From contig QGUY01000228.1 of the NCBI GenBank assembly GCA_003242315.1, forward strand, positions 1 through 6,459: 6,459 nucleotides of DNA, in the 5' to 3' direction. The position numbers were made by a program, and so were the translations under genes. Below, piece after piece: positions 1 to 6,417 of this stretch. How positions within the stretch are numbered: the stretch's first letter is position 1; each line of letters opens with the position of its first letter. Source of the stretch: Bacteroidota bacterium. GTDB lineage: Bacteria; Bacteroidota; Bacteroidia; Cytophagales; Cyclobacteriaceae. Under the pieces are notes generated by a model that had not been told where the DNA came from, made no database searches, and was given only the letters and a program-made list of their open reading frames with translations.

Positions 1-351
1 CCAATCGACCTGATTTAACGCCTCCTGGAATAGCACCCTCTCCAAATCCTCGAGATTCCCGTACACCACTTTCTCTGCATATGGTTGCAGCGCCACACCC
101 AAAAGCATAAAAGCCCACGTCGGCACAATCGCATCCGCTGAACAATTCACCGCAACAAACTTGCCCGCGTAGTCAGCCCACGGATGCTCCTTCACCCAGG
201 CGCGAAAATCCTTCTCCCGCAGTATCAACCCCTCATACAACTGACCGCGTATGTCCAGATTGACCCGCTCACCCGGACGATACAACTCCTCCAGGTCAAA
301 GGTCTTCAACCCGCTGGCAGCAACCCTGTTTACAATTTCTTTTTCTTCCAT
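1..351 (-). CDS. DUF2480 family protein, C-terminus cut by window edge
   Basis: An open frame of 117 codons runs from an ATG at 351 to the left edge without a stop, so the C-terminus lies outside the window. The product begins MEEKEIVNRVAASGLKTFDL and carries a conserved-looking core NCSADAIVPTWAFMLL at about residues 69-84, followed by LQPYAEKVVYGNLEDLE. I recognise this pattern as the DUF2480 family, found mostly in Bacteroidota and usually about 165-170 residues long, so roughly 50 residues are missing. No signal peptide or membrane span is visible, so it is probably cytoplasmic. Its biochemical function is unknown to me; I recall members near Fe-S cluster assembly genes, but nothing in this window shows that. 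A second in-frame ATG lies at 360; the one at 351 is preferred because it gives the usual MEEKE start and an AAGG lies 10 bases upstream. It follows tsaB by 45 bases on the same strand and is likely co-transcribed. Confidence 0.85.
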   Translation of the reverse strand, partial: MEEKEIVNRVAASGLKTFDLEELYRPGERVNLDIRGQLYEGLILREKDFRAWVKEHPWADYAGKFVAVNCSADAIVPTWAFMLLGVALQPYAEKVVYGNLEDLERVLFQEALNQVDW

Positions 352-396
352 ACTGACCATGCCTTAACACTTGCCCGGCACAAAAACGTTCACCAC

Positions 397-1068
397 CTAA
401 ATCAGCGTGCGCGCCTTTTTCGCAGCAAACTCCTTAAGATATACCGGTTCAAACGACGCTAAGTTCTCAAACTGCCGCGCCACAAACCGCTCGTTCGCCA
501 ACTTACCCATGTCTGCGGCGCGCGGATACAACCCCTCTACGAAAACAGCATTCGGATGCGTCAGCACTTCGCGGCATTTCATCGCTCCGTTTCCAAAAAA
601 CTTTATCTGGTGCGTTGCAAGCACATCGGCGAACGAGTCAGCGTCGATTACCTTCGCGTGTGGCTTTTCCACCATGCGCCCTTTCTCATCGAACAACGCA
701 CAATATACTTCCATCCTGCGCGCATCGATCATCGGACAAAGCCACTCATTACCCTGAACGGCCGACGCCATCAGCTCCAGGGTTCCCACACCAATCAACG
801 GAATGTTCAACGCATACGCCAGACCTTTCGCCGTCGACACCCCAATGCGCAAGCCCGTATATGAACCTGGACCTTGTGACACCGCCACCGCAGCAAGCCG
901 ATCGGGCTTTACTCCGGACTGTCCCAGCACTTCCTCCACAAACACGGCCAGCTTTGCGGCGTGGGCCTGCGGTTCGTGTACTTCGCGACTATCCACCAGG
1001 CGGTCGTCCGCATACAATGCCACCGAGCAAACGTCGGTGGATGTTTCAAGGCAAAGGATGTAATTCAT
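397..1068 (-). CDS. tsaB: tRNA threonylcarbamoyladenosine biosynthesis protein TsaB
   Basis: TsaB (formerly YeaZ) is the non-catalytic partner of TsaD in the complex that transfers threonylcarbamoyl to A37 of ANN-decoding tRNAs (t6A). It acts in the cytoplasm and TsaD/TsaE must be encoded elsewhere. The 223-residue product matches the family length. It opens with the actin-like ATPase-fold strand MNYILCLETSTDVCSVALY, has the signature SQGPGSYTGLRIGVSTAKGL at about residues 64-83, the second conserved block PMIDARRMEVYCALF at 112-126, and ends with the typical EPVYLKEFA at 207-215. The ATG at 1068 fits the family N-terminus exactly and starts 4 bases after the stop of the S41 protease gene, so the two are almost certainly co-transcribed and perhaps translationally coupled. 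The stop is TAG. Nothing is truncated or missing. TsaD itself is ruled out because it is about 330 residues and has metal-binding histidines that are absent here. Confidence 0.96.
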   Translation of the reverse strand: MNYILCLETSTDVCSVALYADDRLVDSREVHEPQAHAAKLAVFVEEVLGQSGVKPDRLAAVAVSQGPGSYTGLRIGVSTAKGLAYALNIPLIGVGTLELMASAVQGNEWLCPMIDARRMEVYCALFDEKGRMVEKPHAKVIDADSFADVLATHQIKFFGNGAMKCREVLTHPNAVFVEGLYPRAADMGKLANERFVARQFENLASFEPVYLKEFAAKKARTLI

Positions 1069-1072
1069 GCAA

Positions 1073-2725
1073 TTACGGGGCAGGTCTCAGTATGCGGTTG
1101 TATTCCGCCGTGTCATTCAGAACACGCTTGGCTTCAAGCACTTCCTTGTCGTCACCCAACATGTTCTCTGCCCTACCTTTATGTAGTCCGTAGTGAAAAG
1201 AAATTTCCTGTTCCAGAAGACGGCGTATCTCGTCGCTGAATCGTTCGATGTCGCCCAGCTTGTTGTCGCCGATGCGCTTTTGCAACGCCAGCAACTGACT
1301 CTCGATCTGATCGTAGTATCGTTCCTCGCGCGCTGTCGCGATGAGGTCGCCCACTTCTTTATCCAGCGAAGTGCTGTATGCAAAATGCTCACCAGCTACC
1401 CACTCCGTAAACTTCTTGTACTCACTATCGCTCAAACGGAACGTTGCGTAGTTCGACGGAGCCGGATGCTCTGCGCAATACTTAGTCGCGTACTCAAAGA
1501 TTTTACCCTGGCGCAACAAGGCGATTGTGACAGCGCCGAGATACTCTTCCTTAACTTCGATATCAGGTTGAAGACCGCCACCATCAAAGACCTTTCTGCC
1601 GTTACGCGTTCTGAATTCAGAGCGCAACGAATCAGCCATCTTGTCGACCGACCCGTCTGTATTCCGATGTGTGTAATCCAACTCCTGGATACAACGGCCA
1701 CTTGGAATATAATACTTGGCTGTTGTTACCTTGAGTTGCGCGTTGTACGACAATGGACGCGTGGTTTGAACCAGACCCTTACCAAAGGTGCGTTGTCCGA
1801 CAAGTACAGCGCGGTCGTAATCCTGCAGCGCACCCGCGACAATCTCTGAAGCGGAAGCGCTGCCACCGTTCGTGAGGACGACCAACGGGATGTCTTTGTC
1901 GACAGGGCTGTTCAGCGTCGTATACGTTTTATTCCAGTCTTTAACCTTACCACGCGTGGAAACAACCTGCTCACCTTTCGGAACAAAGACGCTAACGATA
2001 TTCACTGCCTCGTTAAGCAATCCACCCGGATTGTCGCGAAGGTCGAGGATAAGCTTCTTCGCACCTTTCTCCTTCAACTCGGTAACGGCCGCAGCAACTT
2101 CTTTCCCCGCACCGGGTGTAAAGTCGGTGAGTTTCAGGTAACCAATGTCAGACGACACCATTCCGTAATACTCCAGGTTACGGATATTGATCTTCTCCCT
2201 GACTATGGAAAACTTGAGATTGTCTTTAGCGCCGACGCGACGAACTTCAACCTCGACGGTAGTCCGCGGTTGACCCTTAAGCAGGGTGCTGATATCGGCG
2301 GTCGATTTACCCCTGACACTCTTTCCATCGATGGCGATGATCTCGTCACCGATTTTCAGGCCAGCTTTATGAGCAGGGTAACCTTCGTATGGATCTGTGA
2401 TTACGACTTTGTCATTCACAACTCCGATCAACGCACCGATGCCTCCGTATTGTCCGGTCGTGCTGATCCGAAACGATTCGATTTCGTCTTCAGAAATAAA
2501 ATCGGTGTAGGGATCCAACGATGCCAGCATGCCGTCGATTCCTTCACGGATGAGCTTCTGCGGATCTACTTCATCAACATAGTAGGCATTTACTTCCTTG
2601 AAGAGCGTGGCGAAAATATCCAGGCTTCGGGCAATGTCGAAGTACTTTTCAGTCGGTTCGCGCAGGGCCATGCCGGCGGTCAACACCACCACCAACACCA
2701 CCATCCATTTAATTTTTCTCTTCAT
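1073..2725 (-). CDS. S41 family carboxyl-terminal processing protease (CtpA/Prc type)
   Basis: This is a periplasmic or membrane-tethered serine protease of the CtpA/Prc type, which trims or degrades envelope proteins from their C-termini. With the ATG at 2725 the product has 550 residues: MKRKIKWMVVLVVVLTAGMA forms a basic start plus a hydrophobic signal or anchor segment (no lipobox cysteine), a PDZ domain lies at about 88-175 with the carboxylate-binding-loop region YGGIG, and the peptidase core follows with DLRDNPGGLLNEAV at 228-241. The catalytic residues are visible: nucleophile Ser291 (middle Ser of SASASE), Lys316 in FGKG 25 residues later, and Gln320. A C-terminal helical region of about 150 residues is rich in charged residues. 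In-frame alternatives are an ATG at 2743 and a TTG at 2770; 2725 is preferred because it puts the basic/hydrophobic signal at the very start. A -7-like box at 2781-2788 also argues against the TTG. It follows rnpA by 92 bases and abuts tsaB. Confidence 0.94.
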   Translation of the reverse strand: MKRKIKWMVVLVVVLTAGMALREPTEKYFDIARSLDIFATLFKEVNAYYVDEVDPQKLIREGIDGMLASLDPYTDFISEDEIESFRISTTGQYGGIGALIGVVNDKVVITDPYEGYPAHKAGLKIGDEIIAIDGKSVRGKSTADISTLLKGQPRTTVEVEVRRVGAKDNLKFSIVREKINIRNLEYYGMVSSDIGYLKLTDFTPGAGKEVAAAVTELKEKGAKKLILDLRDNPGGLLNEAVNIVSVFVPKGEQVVSTRGKVKDWNKTYTTLNSPVDKDIPLVVLTNGGSASASEIVAGALQDYDRAVLVGQRTFGKGLVQTTRPLSYNAQLKVTTAKYYIPSGRCIQELDYTHRNTDGSVDKMADSLRSEFRTRNGRKVFDGGGLQPDIEVKEEYLGAVTIALLRQGKIFEYATKYCAEHPAPSNYATFRLSDSEYKKFTEWVAGEHFAYSTSLDKEVGDLIATAREERYYDQIESQLLALQKRIGDNKLGDIERFSDEIRRLLEQEISFHYGLHKGRAENMLGDDKEVLEAKRVLNDTAEYNRILRPAP

Positions 2726-2780
2726 ACGTCCTAGAAACGGCATTTTACCGGCATTCTTGCCCACCGGCAATTCATAAATC

Positions 2781-2788
2781 TAAATATA
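2781..2788 (-). promoter_or_regulatory. Weak candidate -7 box ahead of the S41 protease gene
   Basis: On the minus strand the octamer reads TATATTTA, matching seven of eight positions of the Bacteroidota -7 consensus TAnnTTTG (two of them free). It sits in the gap between rnpA and the S41 gene, the right place for a local promoter with a leader of about 30-50 bases before the ATG codons at 2743 or 2725. The weakness is the partner element: a TTTG lies upstream but only 12 bases away, whereas about 19-21 is usual, and nothing good sits at the normal distance. Read-through from the rpmH promoter is an equally good explanation of expression. Confidence 0.25.
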
Positions 2789-2817
2789 GCATGCGACGCC
2801 CAAACCGGCCACTCCTT

Positions 2818-3210
2818 TTACGGTCCGGTTCCGTCGGCTGTACGTTTCGCCTTCAAAACTTTATCTATTCTGCCGAACGCGAGCGCCATTTTTTGCGAAA
2901 TCTCGGCGAATGAAAGCAATTTCGACCCCGTATACACAAATCCCAGCAGCAACGGCCCTTCCGGGAGCTTGTGCTTTTGAAGCCTGTATGCTTCGCGAAT
3001 ACGCCTCTTTAGCAGGTTCCTGTCGACCGCCTTGCGGAACACCCGGTTGGGCACCGATATCAGGACCTTGTGGTTCCGACCCGGAGGCTCCTGGCGCAGC
3101 ACAACGACCCGGAATGGGTATAAATGAAAAGAGGAACCCTTTTCAAAGAGTTCCTGTATTTCCTTTCGCTTATAAAGTCTTTCGCTTTTCCGGAAGCTGA
3201 ACGGCCCCAT
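2818..3210 (-). CDS. rnpA: Ribonuclease P protein component
   Basis: RnpA is the small basic protein that binds the RNase P RNA and helps it cleave 5' leaders from precursor tRNAs. The 130-residue product fits the family (about 110-135). The N-terminal hydrophobic pattern FRKSERLYKRKEIQELFEKG is typical of the leader-binding cleft, and the diagnostic RNR motif is intact: KAVDRNLLKRRIREAYR at residues 60-76, with Arg64, Asn65, Lys68, Arg69, Arg70 and Arg72. The C-terminal tail is lysine/arginine rich. It lies 48 bases downstream of rpmH, the near-universal bacterial arrangement, here without the dnaA, yidD or yidC genes that flank the pair in many phyla. The ATG at 3210 is the only in-frame candidate close to the family start. 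It lies inside an RNA hairpin (3207-3238), which may lower its translation relative to rpmH. The RNase P RNA gene is not in this window. Confidence 0.96.
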   Translation of the reverse strand: MGPFSFRKSERLYKRKEIQELFEKGSSFHLYPFRVVVLRQEPPGRNHKVLISVPNRVFRKAVDRNLLKRRIREAYRLQKHKLPEGPLLLGFVYTGSKLLSFAEISQKMALAFGRIDKVLKAKRTADGTGP

Positions 3211-3238
3211 GGGGTGAAATTTAGCATTTTCCCCATGG
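3207..3238 (-). promoter_or_regulatory. Hairpin enclosing the rnpA start codon
   Basis: Read on the minus strand, CCATGGGG (3238-3231) is followed after 16 bases by its exact reverse complement CCCCATGG (3214-3207). The transcript could therefore form an 8-bp stem, six pairs of it G-C, with an A/U-rich 16-base loop. The AUG of rnpA (3210-3208) lies inside the second arm, so the folded form would hide the start codon. The hairpin begins 20 bases after the last base of the rpmH stop codon. The complementarity is seen directly; a role in setting rnpA translation or coupling it to rpmH is inference. Confidence 0.45.
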
Positions 3239-3258
3239 CCAGCCTGCCAAACTGGGAA

Positions 3259-3417
3259 TTAGTTCTTGAACGTGCGCTCGTCGGAAACGGTCAATTTCTT
3301 TCTGCCCTTTCTACGCCGTGCGGCCAGCACCCTTCTGCCATTGGCGGTAGACATGCGCTCCCTGAACCCGTGCTTGTTCCTTCTCTTTCTCCGGGAAGGC
3401 TGGTATGTTCTTTTCAT
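3259..3417 (-). CDS. rpmH: 50S ribosomal protein L34
   Basis: This short gene of 53 codons including the stop encodes a 52-residue, strongly basic protein. It begins MKRTYQPSRRKRRNKHGFRE and continues with RMSTANGRRVLAARRRKGR, ending in LTVSDERTFKN. This is the hallmark L34 sequence: the KRTYQPS start, the HGFRxRM block at residues 16-22 and the NGRRVLAARRRKGR block at 26-39 are all intact. L34 is a structural protein of the large ribosomal subunit, buried in 23S rRNA near the exit tunnel side. The ATG at 3417 is fixed by the family N-terminus. The short acidic C-terminal tail is typical of Bacteroidota versions. It heads the unit continuing into rnpA 48 bases downstream and is preceded about 35 bases upstream by a consensus promoter. 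Confidence 0.98.
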   Translation of the reverse strand: MKRTYQPSRRKRRNKHGFRERMSTANGRRVLAARRRKGRKKLTVSDERTFKN

Positions 3418-3451
3418 GATTCCGACGATTTAGCCTCGTTTATGAGGGCTG

Positions 3452-3482
3452 CAAAGATAATCACGAATTCCAAATCCCCAAA
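3452..3482 (-). promoter_or_regulatory. Consensus Bacteroidota promoter for rpmH-rnpA
   Basis: On the minus strand TTTG (3482-3479) is followed by a 19-base spacer and then TATCTTTG (3459-3452), a perfect match to the -7 consensus TAnnTTTG. Both boxes and the spacing fit what is known of promoters read by the primary sigma factor of Bacteroidota. Transcription should start around 3445-3448, giving a leader of about 30 bases before the rpmH ATG at 3417. The promoter lies entirely in the gap after the second M16 gene and directly abuts the hairpin at 3486-3525. A strong promoter is expected for a ribosomal protein gene. Confidence 0.75.
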
Positions 3483-3485
3483 GTC

Positions 3486-3525
3486 CCCTGAAGGAGATGC
3501 CCCCTTCGGCCGCATCCCTTCAGGG
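3486..3525 (-). terminator. Long hairpin after the M16 gene, putative terminator
   Basis: CCCTGAAGG (3486-3494) pairs perfectly with CCTTCAGGG (3517-3525). After one unpaired base, GATGC (3496-3500) pairs with GCATC (3512-3516), giving a 9 + 5 bp stem with an 11-base loop that itself contains C-TTCG-G. It starts about 30 bases after the stop of the M16 gene at 3556, the expected place for a terminator. The following minus-strand bases (GACTTTGGGGATTT) are only moderately T-rich, so intrinsic termination is not certain. The structure could instead be a repeated palindrome or an mRNA 3'-end stabiliser. Confidence 0.5.
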
Positions 3526-3555
3526 CAGGGCATCGCTTCCGTGGCCCGTTTCAGG

Positions 3556-5643
3556 TTATTTGATAACAAATTTTTCCTCCGGCACGGGCGCGTTGAGCTC
3601 TACGGAGGTGGATTTTACAGTGAGGGTCTGTGGGCCGGCGTTCTGGACCACCGTCAGCGGAAATTTGACTCCGGCCTTTTCGACATAGTCGCTGTACGTA
3701 GTGGTTTGCGTAACTTCACCCATAGGCGTGTTGTTCGCAACGACCATTCGCACCTTCAACCCCGTCTCAGTGTCAAAGTATACTGTACTCTTGCTACCAA
3801 GAGGGAATGTATATTCCACAACGTAAGCATTCCTGCCGTCAATCTGTTCAACGCCAGTGAGCGCTACGGAAACACCCGCTTCCTTGAGCCGCCGCTCCCC
3901 TACAAGATAACTATCAAACAGCACCCGCTCTTTCGAAGCATCGTCAAGAGGTACGGTGTTGCCCATATAAGATATGCTCACGTCCTTCCCGTCACAGGTC
4001 ACTTTTTGTATCAACTGACCACCGGCGCTTATTTCCATGCTTGTTTTGTTAGGCGCACTAAAAAATGTCACTATTTGTATCGGCGTGCCCTGTACCGATG
4101 CCTCGCTATGGTTTACGAATGATTTGATCGCGTCAATGTTCGCTTCACCCCCAACTGCCTGTATGTAGTTTTCAATCACCTTTTCCGCCGTGAGCCCGGG
4201 AGGAATTTCCGCCTTTTCTGACGGCGTATACGGATTCCCATAGATGTCGAAGTACTTCAGTTCACCGAATCGCTTGAGCCCGGGCGCAACATCGGAAGCC
4301 TTGCCTACGAGGATGATGTATGCCCGGTCCGGATGGATCAGTTTCTTCGCCACCGTCTGCACATCTTCCGGAGTTACGGCTGCAACGTTTTTCACATAAT
4401 TGTCATAGTAATCCTCCGGGAGATTATACTTGGCTATGTTGATGGCGAAGTTGGCGATGGTAGCTGGATTCTCCAGAGAGCGACCGAACGATCCGGAAAT
4501 GTAAGCCTTGGCAGCTTTGAGCTCTGCCTCATCTACAGGCTCCTCGCGAATTCTCCGAAGTTCCCTTAGCAATTCAACCACGGCACTGTCCGTAACTTCA
4601 TTGCGCACACTCACCTCGGCATCGAATGATCCGATAAGTTTGTCACTGGACAGTGAAGAGTACGCCCCATACGTAAAGCCCTTGTGTTCCCTGAGGTTTT
4701 GGTTCAATCGCGACGACAAGCCGCCGCCTCCCAAAATGTTGTTCATTACACCAGCCTTTATTGCATCAGGACTTCCTGGCTTTAGCTCTACGGGGTGCGC
4801 AACGGTGATAACCGATTGGACAGCGGAGGAGCGATCAACCATGGCTACGAATGTCTTTTCAGGAAGCTGAGGTGTCGGATAAACCGGCGCGGGAACCGTG
4901 CCGCTTTCCCATTTCCCGAAATGTTTCTTCACCAGCTTCTTCGCCGTCTTCAAATCGATGTCACCGACAATTGCCAGGTATGCGTTGTTGGGCTTGAAGT
5001 AGGTTTGATAGTACGCCTTGCAATCCTCCAGCGTAATTGCATCAATCGTTTCTTCCGTGACAAGGTCGCCGTACGGGTGATCCTTTCCATATAAAAGCGC
5101 GCTCCTCACGTTCGAAGCGATTACCTCCGGATCTTCCTTGTTAGCGACGATGGCGGAGCGCGTCTGCGTTCTGATCTTTTCCAGTTCCTCCGGATTGAAC
5201 GAAGGGTTGTAAAGGACATCGGTAAACAGTTCCAGCAATTTCGGCATGTGCTTCGTCAGGCTTGACGCGTAAATGCCGTTTGCACTTGTATTAAGCGATG
5301 CTCCGATAAAGTCGATTTCTTCATCGAGTTGAGCCTTGGATCGGTTGGTGGTGCCAGTGCCTATCAAGTCTCCTGCCATCGAAACATAACCCGCCTTTTC
5401 ACCTTCGTATACGGGATCATGACGGAGCTGCAGGGAAAACTGCACGCGTGGAAGTTTGTGATTCTCCACTACGAATACCTGCAATCCGTTCTTAAGGGTG
5501 AAGGTCTGATACTCGCCAATCTCGATTTCCCGCGCAGGCCCGGGTTCCGGCGCCTTGGTTCTGTCAACCTGACCATAAAGACAAGGCGCAGTGAGCGTTG
5601 CGGCGAACAGGAGGATGAATGTCTTTCTTATGTATGCTTTCAT
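3556..5643 (-). CDS. M16 family peptidase-like protein, non-catalytic subunit with C-terminal LolA-like extension
   Basis: The product (695 residues from the ATG at 5643) is an exported relative of insulinase/mitochondrial-processing-type zinc proteases. MKAYIRKTFILLFAATLTAP with cleavage near residue 24 (CLYG-Q) is a Sec signal peptide; the cysteine is preceded by proline, so it is not a lipobox. An M16 N-domain covers about 45-190 and an M16_C domain about 200-385. The zinc motif HxxEH is absent: the aligned stretch AGYVSMAGDLIGTGT (84-98) has Ser88, Gly91 and Asp92 in place of His, Glu and His. The partner-type Arg318/Tyr325 (LREHKGFTYG) is kept, as known for the non-catalytic subunit of heteromeric M16B enzymes. 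Residues from about 484 on (LTAEKVIENYIQAVGG onward) form an extra beta-rich domain that resembles LolA-type lipoprotein-sorting folds; this is a tentative reading. Typical M16B subunits are about 420-460 residues. An upstream in-frame TTG (5652) is less likely as start. It follows the other M16 gene by 21 bases, so the two products probably assemble together. Confidence 0.9.
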   Translation of the reverse strand: MKAYIRKTFILLFAATLTAPCLYGQVDRTKAPEPGPAREIEIGEYQTFTLKNGLQVFVVENHKLPRVQFSLQLRHDPVYEGEKAGYVSMAGDLIGTGTTNRSKAQLDEEIDFIGASLNTSANGIYASSLTKHMPKLLELFTDVLYNPSFNPEELEKIRTQTRSAIVANKEDPEVIASNVRSALLYGKDHPYGDLVTEETIDAITLEDCKAYYQTYFKPNNAYLAIVGDIDLKTAKKLVKKHFGKWESGTVPAPVYPTPQLPEKTFVAMVDRSSAVQSVITVAHPVELKPGSPDAIKAGVMNNILGGGGLSSRLNQNLREHKGFTYGAYSSLSSDKLIGSFDAEVSVRNEVTDSAVVELLRELRRIREEPVDEAELKAAKAYISGSFGRSLENPATIANFAINIAKYNLPEDYYDNYVKNVAAVTPEDVQTVAKKLIHPDRAYIILVGKASDVAPGLKRFGELKYFDIYGNPYTPSEKAEIPPGLTAEKVIENYIQAVGGEANIDAIKSFVNHSEASVQGTPIQIVTFFSAPNKTSMEISAGGQLIQKVTCDGKDVSISYMGNTVPLDDASKERVLFDSYLVGERRLKEAGVSVALTGVEQIDGRNAYVVEYTFPLGSKSTVYFDTETGLKVRMVVANNTPMGEVTQTTTYSDYVEKAGVKFPLTVVQNAGPQTLTVKSTSVELNAPVPEEKFVIK

Positions 5644-5664
5644 GAGTTTCAACGGTTGGGTGGG

Positions 5665-6417
5665 TTATTCTTTTTCCGATTGGGTGGAAGCAGGATTGTT
5701 TTGTGCCGATTTAGGCAAATAGTGCAGCACAACACGGTTCTCTTTGGTAAGATACTTTTGGGCAACGCGACGAATATCCTCGCGCGTGACCTTCATGTAT
5801 CGCTCGATCTCCGTATTGATGAGGTTTGCATCGCCAAAGTGCGTATGATAGATCGCCAGCTGTTCTGCGATGCCTGCCATTGATGAATTCTGTTGCACGA
5901 ACTGGCTTTCAACCTGATTGCGTATCTTCTGGAATTCCGATTCGGAAATCAGGTCAGTCTTCACTTTTTCGATTTCCGCATCCATTGCCTTCTCCAATTC
6001 ATTGATGTCAACACCTACGTTGGGCAATGCGAGTACGATGTACAATCCCGGATCGGTGAGCGGATAAGGAAACGCTTGCACCGCCAATGCTTTCTTCTGT
6101 TCATCCACAAGCGCCTTGTACATGCGAGAACTTTGACCCCCACTCAGGAGACGGTTCAGCATGTCAACTGCGTAGGCCTCCTCTGTTCCGTCAGCCGGAA
6201 TGTGATATCCCTGGAATACCGCCGGCAGTTGAATGTTGTCATAAATGACATCGCGTATTTCCTGCTGTTGCGGCGGTTCGACAACCGTGGGTCGTGGTAT
6301 TTCCCTGGAACCGCGCGGAATGTCTTTGAAGTACAGGTCGATAAGCTTCTTTGTTTCGTCAATATTTTTTTTTCCTGCTTTCGACAGCGTTGGGTTTTTA
6401 GGGCCATAAAAAGTTTT
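5665..6417 (-). CDS. M16 family zinc metallopeptidase, C-terminal part only; 5' end damaged and cut
   Basis: The open frame gives about 250 residues and is the C-terminal half of an M16B (insulinase/pitrilysin) peptidase. Recognisable parts are the end of the N-domain (NIDETKKLIDLYFKDIPRG), the linker with EIPRPTVVEPP, and the M16_C domain with YDNIQLPAVFQGYHIP, the block LLSGGQSSRMYKALVDE, and AMDAEIEKVK near the end of the C-domain. The tail QNNPASTQSEKE is polar. The zinc-binding HxxEH motif would lie upstream of the window, so activity cannot be judged here; because the downstream gene lacks that motif, this one is the likely catalytic subunit (inference). No start can be given: the frame is closed by a TAA at 6418-6420, but homology continues across that stop, so it is not a real gene boundary. 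The first ATG inside the frame, at 6162, is internal to the conserved domain and must not be taken as the start. The gene ends 21 bases before the second M16 gene and is probably co-transcribed with it. Confidence 0.85.
   Translation of the reverse strand, partial: KTFYGPKNPTLSKAGKKNIDETKKLIDLYFKDIPRGSREIPRPTVVEPPQQQEIRDVIYDNIQLPAVFQGYHIPADGTEEAYAVDMLNRLLSGGQSSRMYKALVDEQKKALAVQAFPYPLTDPGLYIVLALPNVGVDINELEKAMDAEIEKVKTDLISESEFQKIRNQVESQFVQQNSSMAGIAEQLAIYHTHFGDANLINTEIERYMKVTREDIRRVAQKYLTKENRVVLHYLPKSAQNNPASTQSEKE

Noticed and set aside
615..1193. A 192-codon plus-strand open frame, rich in Pro, Ser and Arg
   Set aside because: It is antisense to tsaB and the end of the S41 gene; the composition is that of a frame opposite a coding sequence.
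1193..1849. A 218-codon plus-strand open frame
   Set aside because: It lies entirely antisense to the S41 protease, across the catalytic core and C-terminal region, and shows no domain or motif.
2776..2817. A terminator between rnpA and the S41 gene
   Set aside because: No stable stem followed by a T run can be drawn in this gap on the minus strand.
3211..3258. A possible rnpA promoter (TTTG with TAAATTTC) between rpmH and rnpA
   Set aside because: The spacer is 24 bases, the last base of the -7 box is wrong, and the transcription start would fall on the rnpA AUG; co-transcription from the rpmH promoter explains expression better.
3124..4122. A 332-codon open frame on the plus strand
   Set aside because: It runs antisense through rnpA, rpmH and the C-terminal half of the second M16 gene, all of which have clear family motifs; its translation resembles no known protein and has a shadow-frame composition.
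5569..5643. A lipoprotein signal in the second M16 protein (cysteine at residue 21)
   Set aside because: The residue before the cysteine is proline, which does not fit a lipobox; the segment reads as an ordinary signal peptide.
6156..6407. An 83-codon minus-strand open frame starting MALKTQRC
   Set aside because: It is a different frame within the M16 gene; the true frame gives a continuous M16 domain, and this start arises in the poly-A/T region at the damaged edge.
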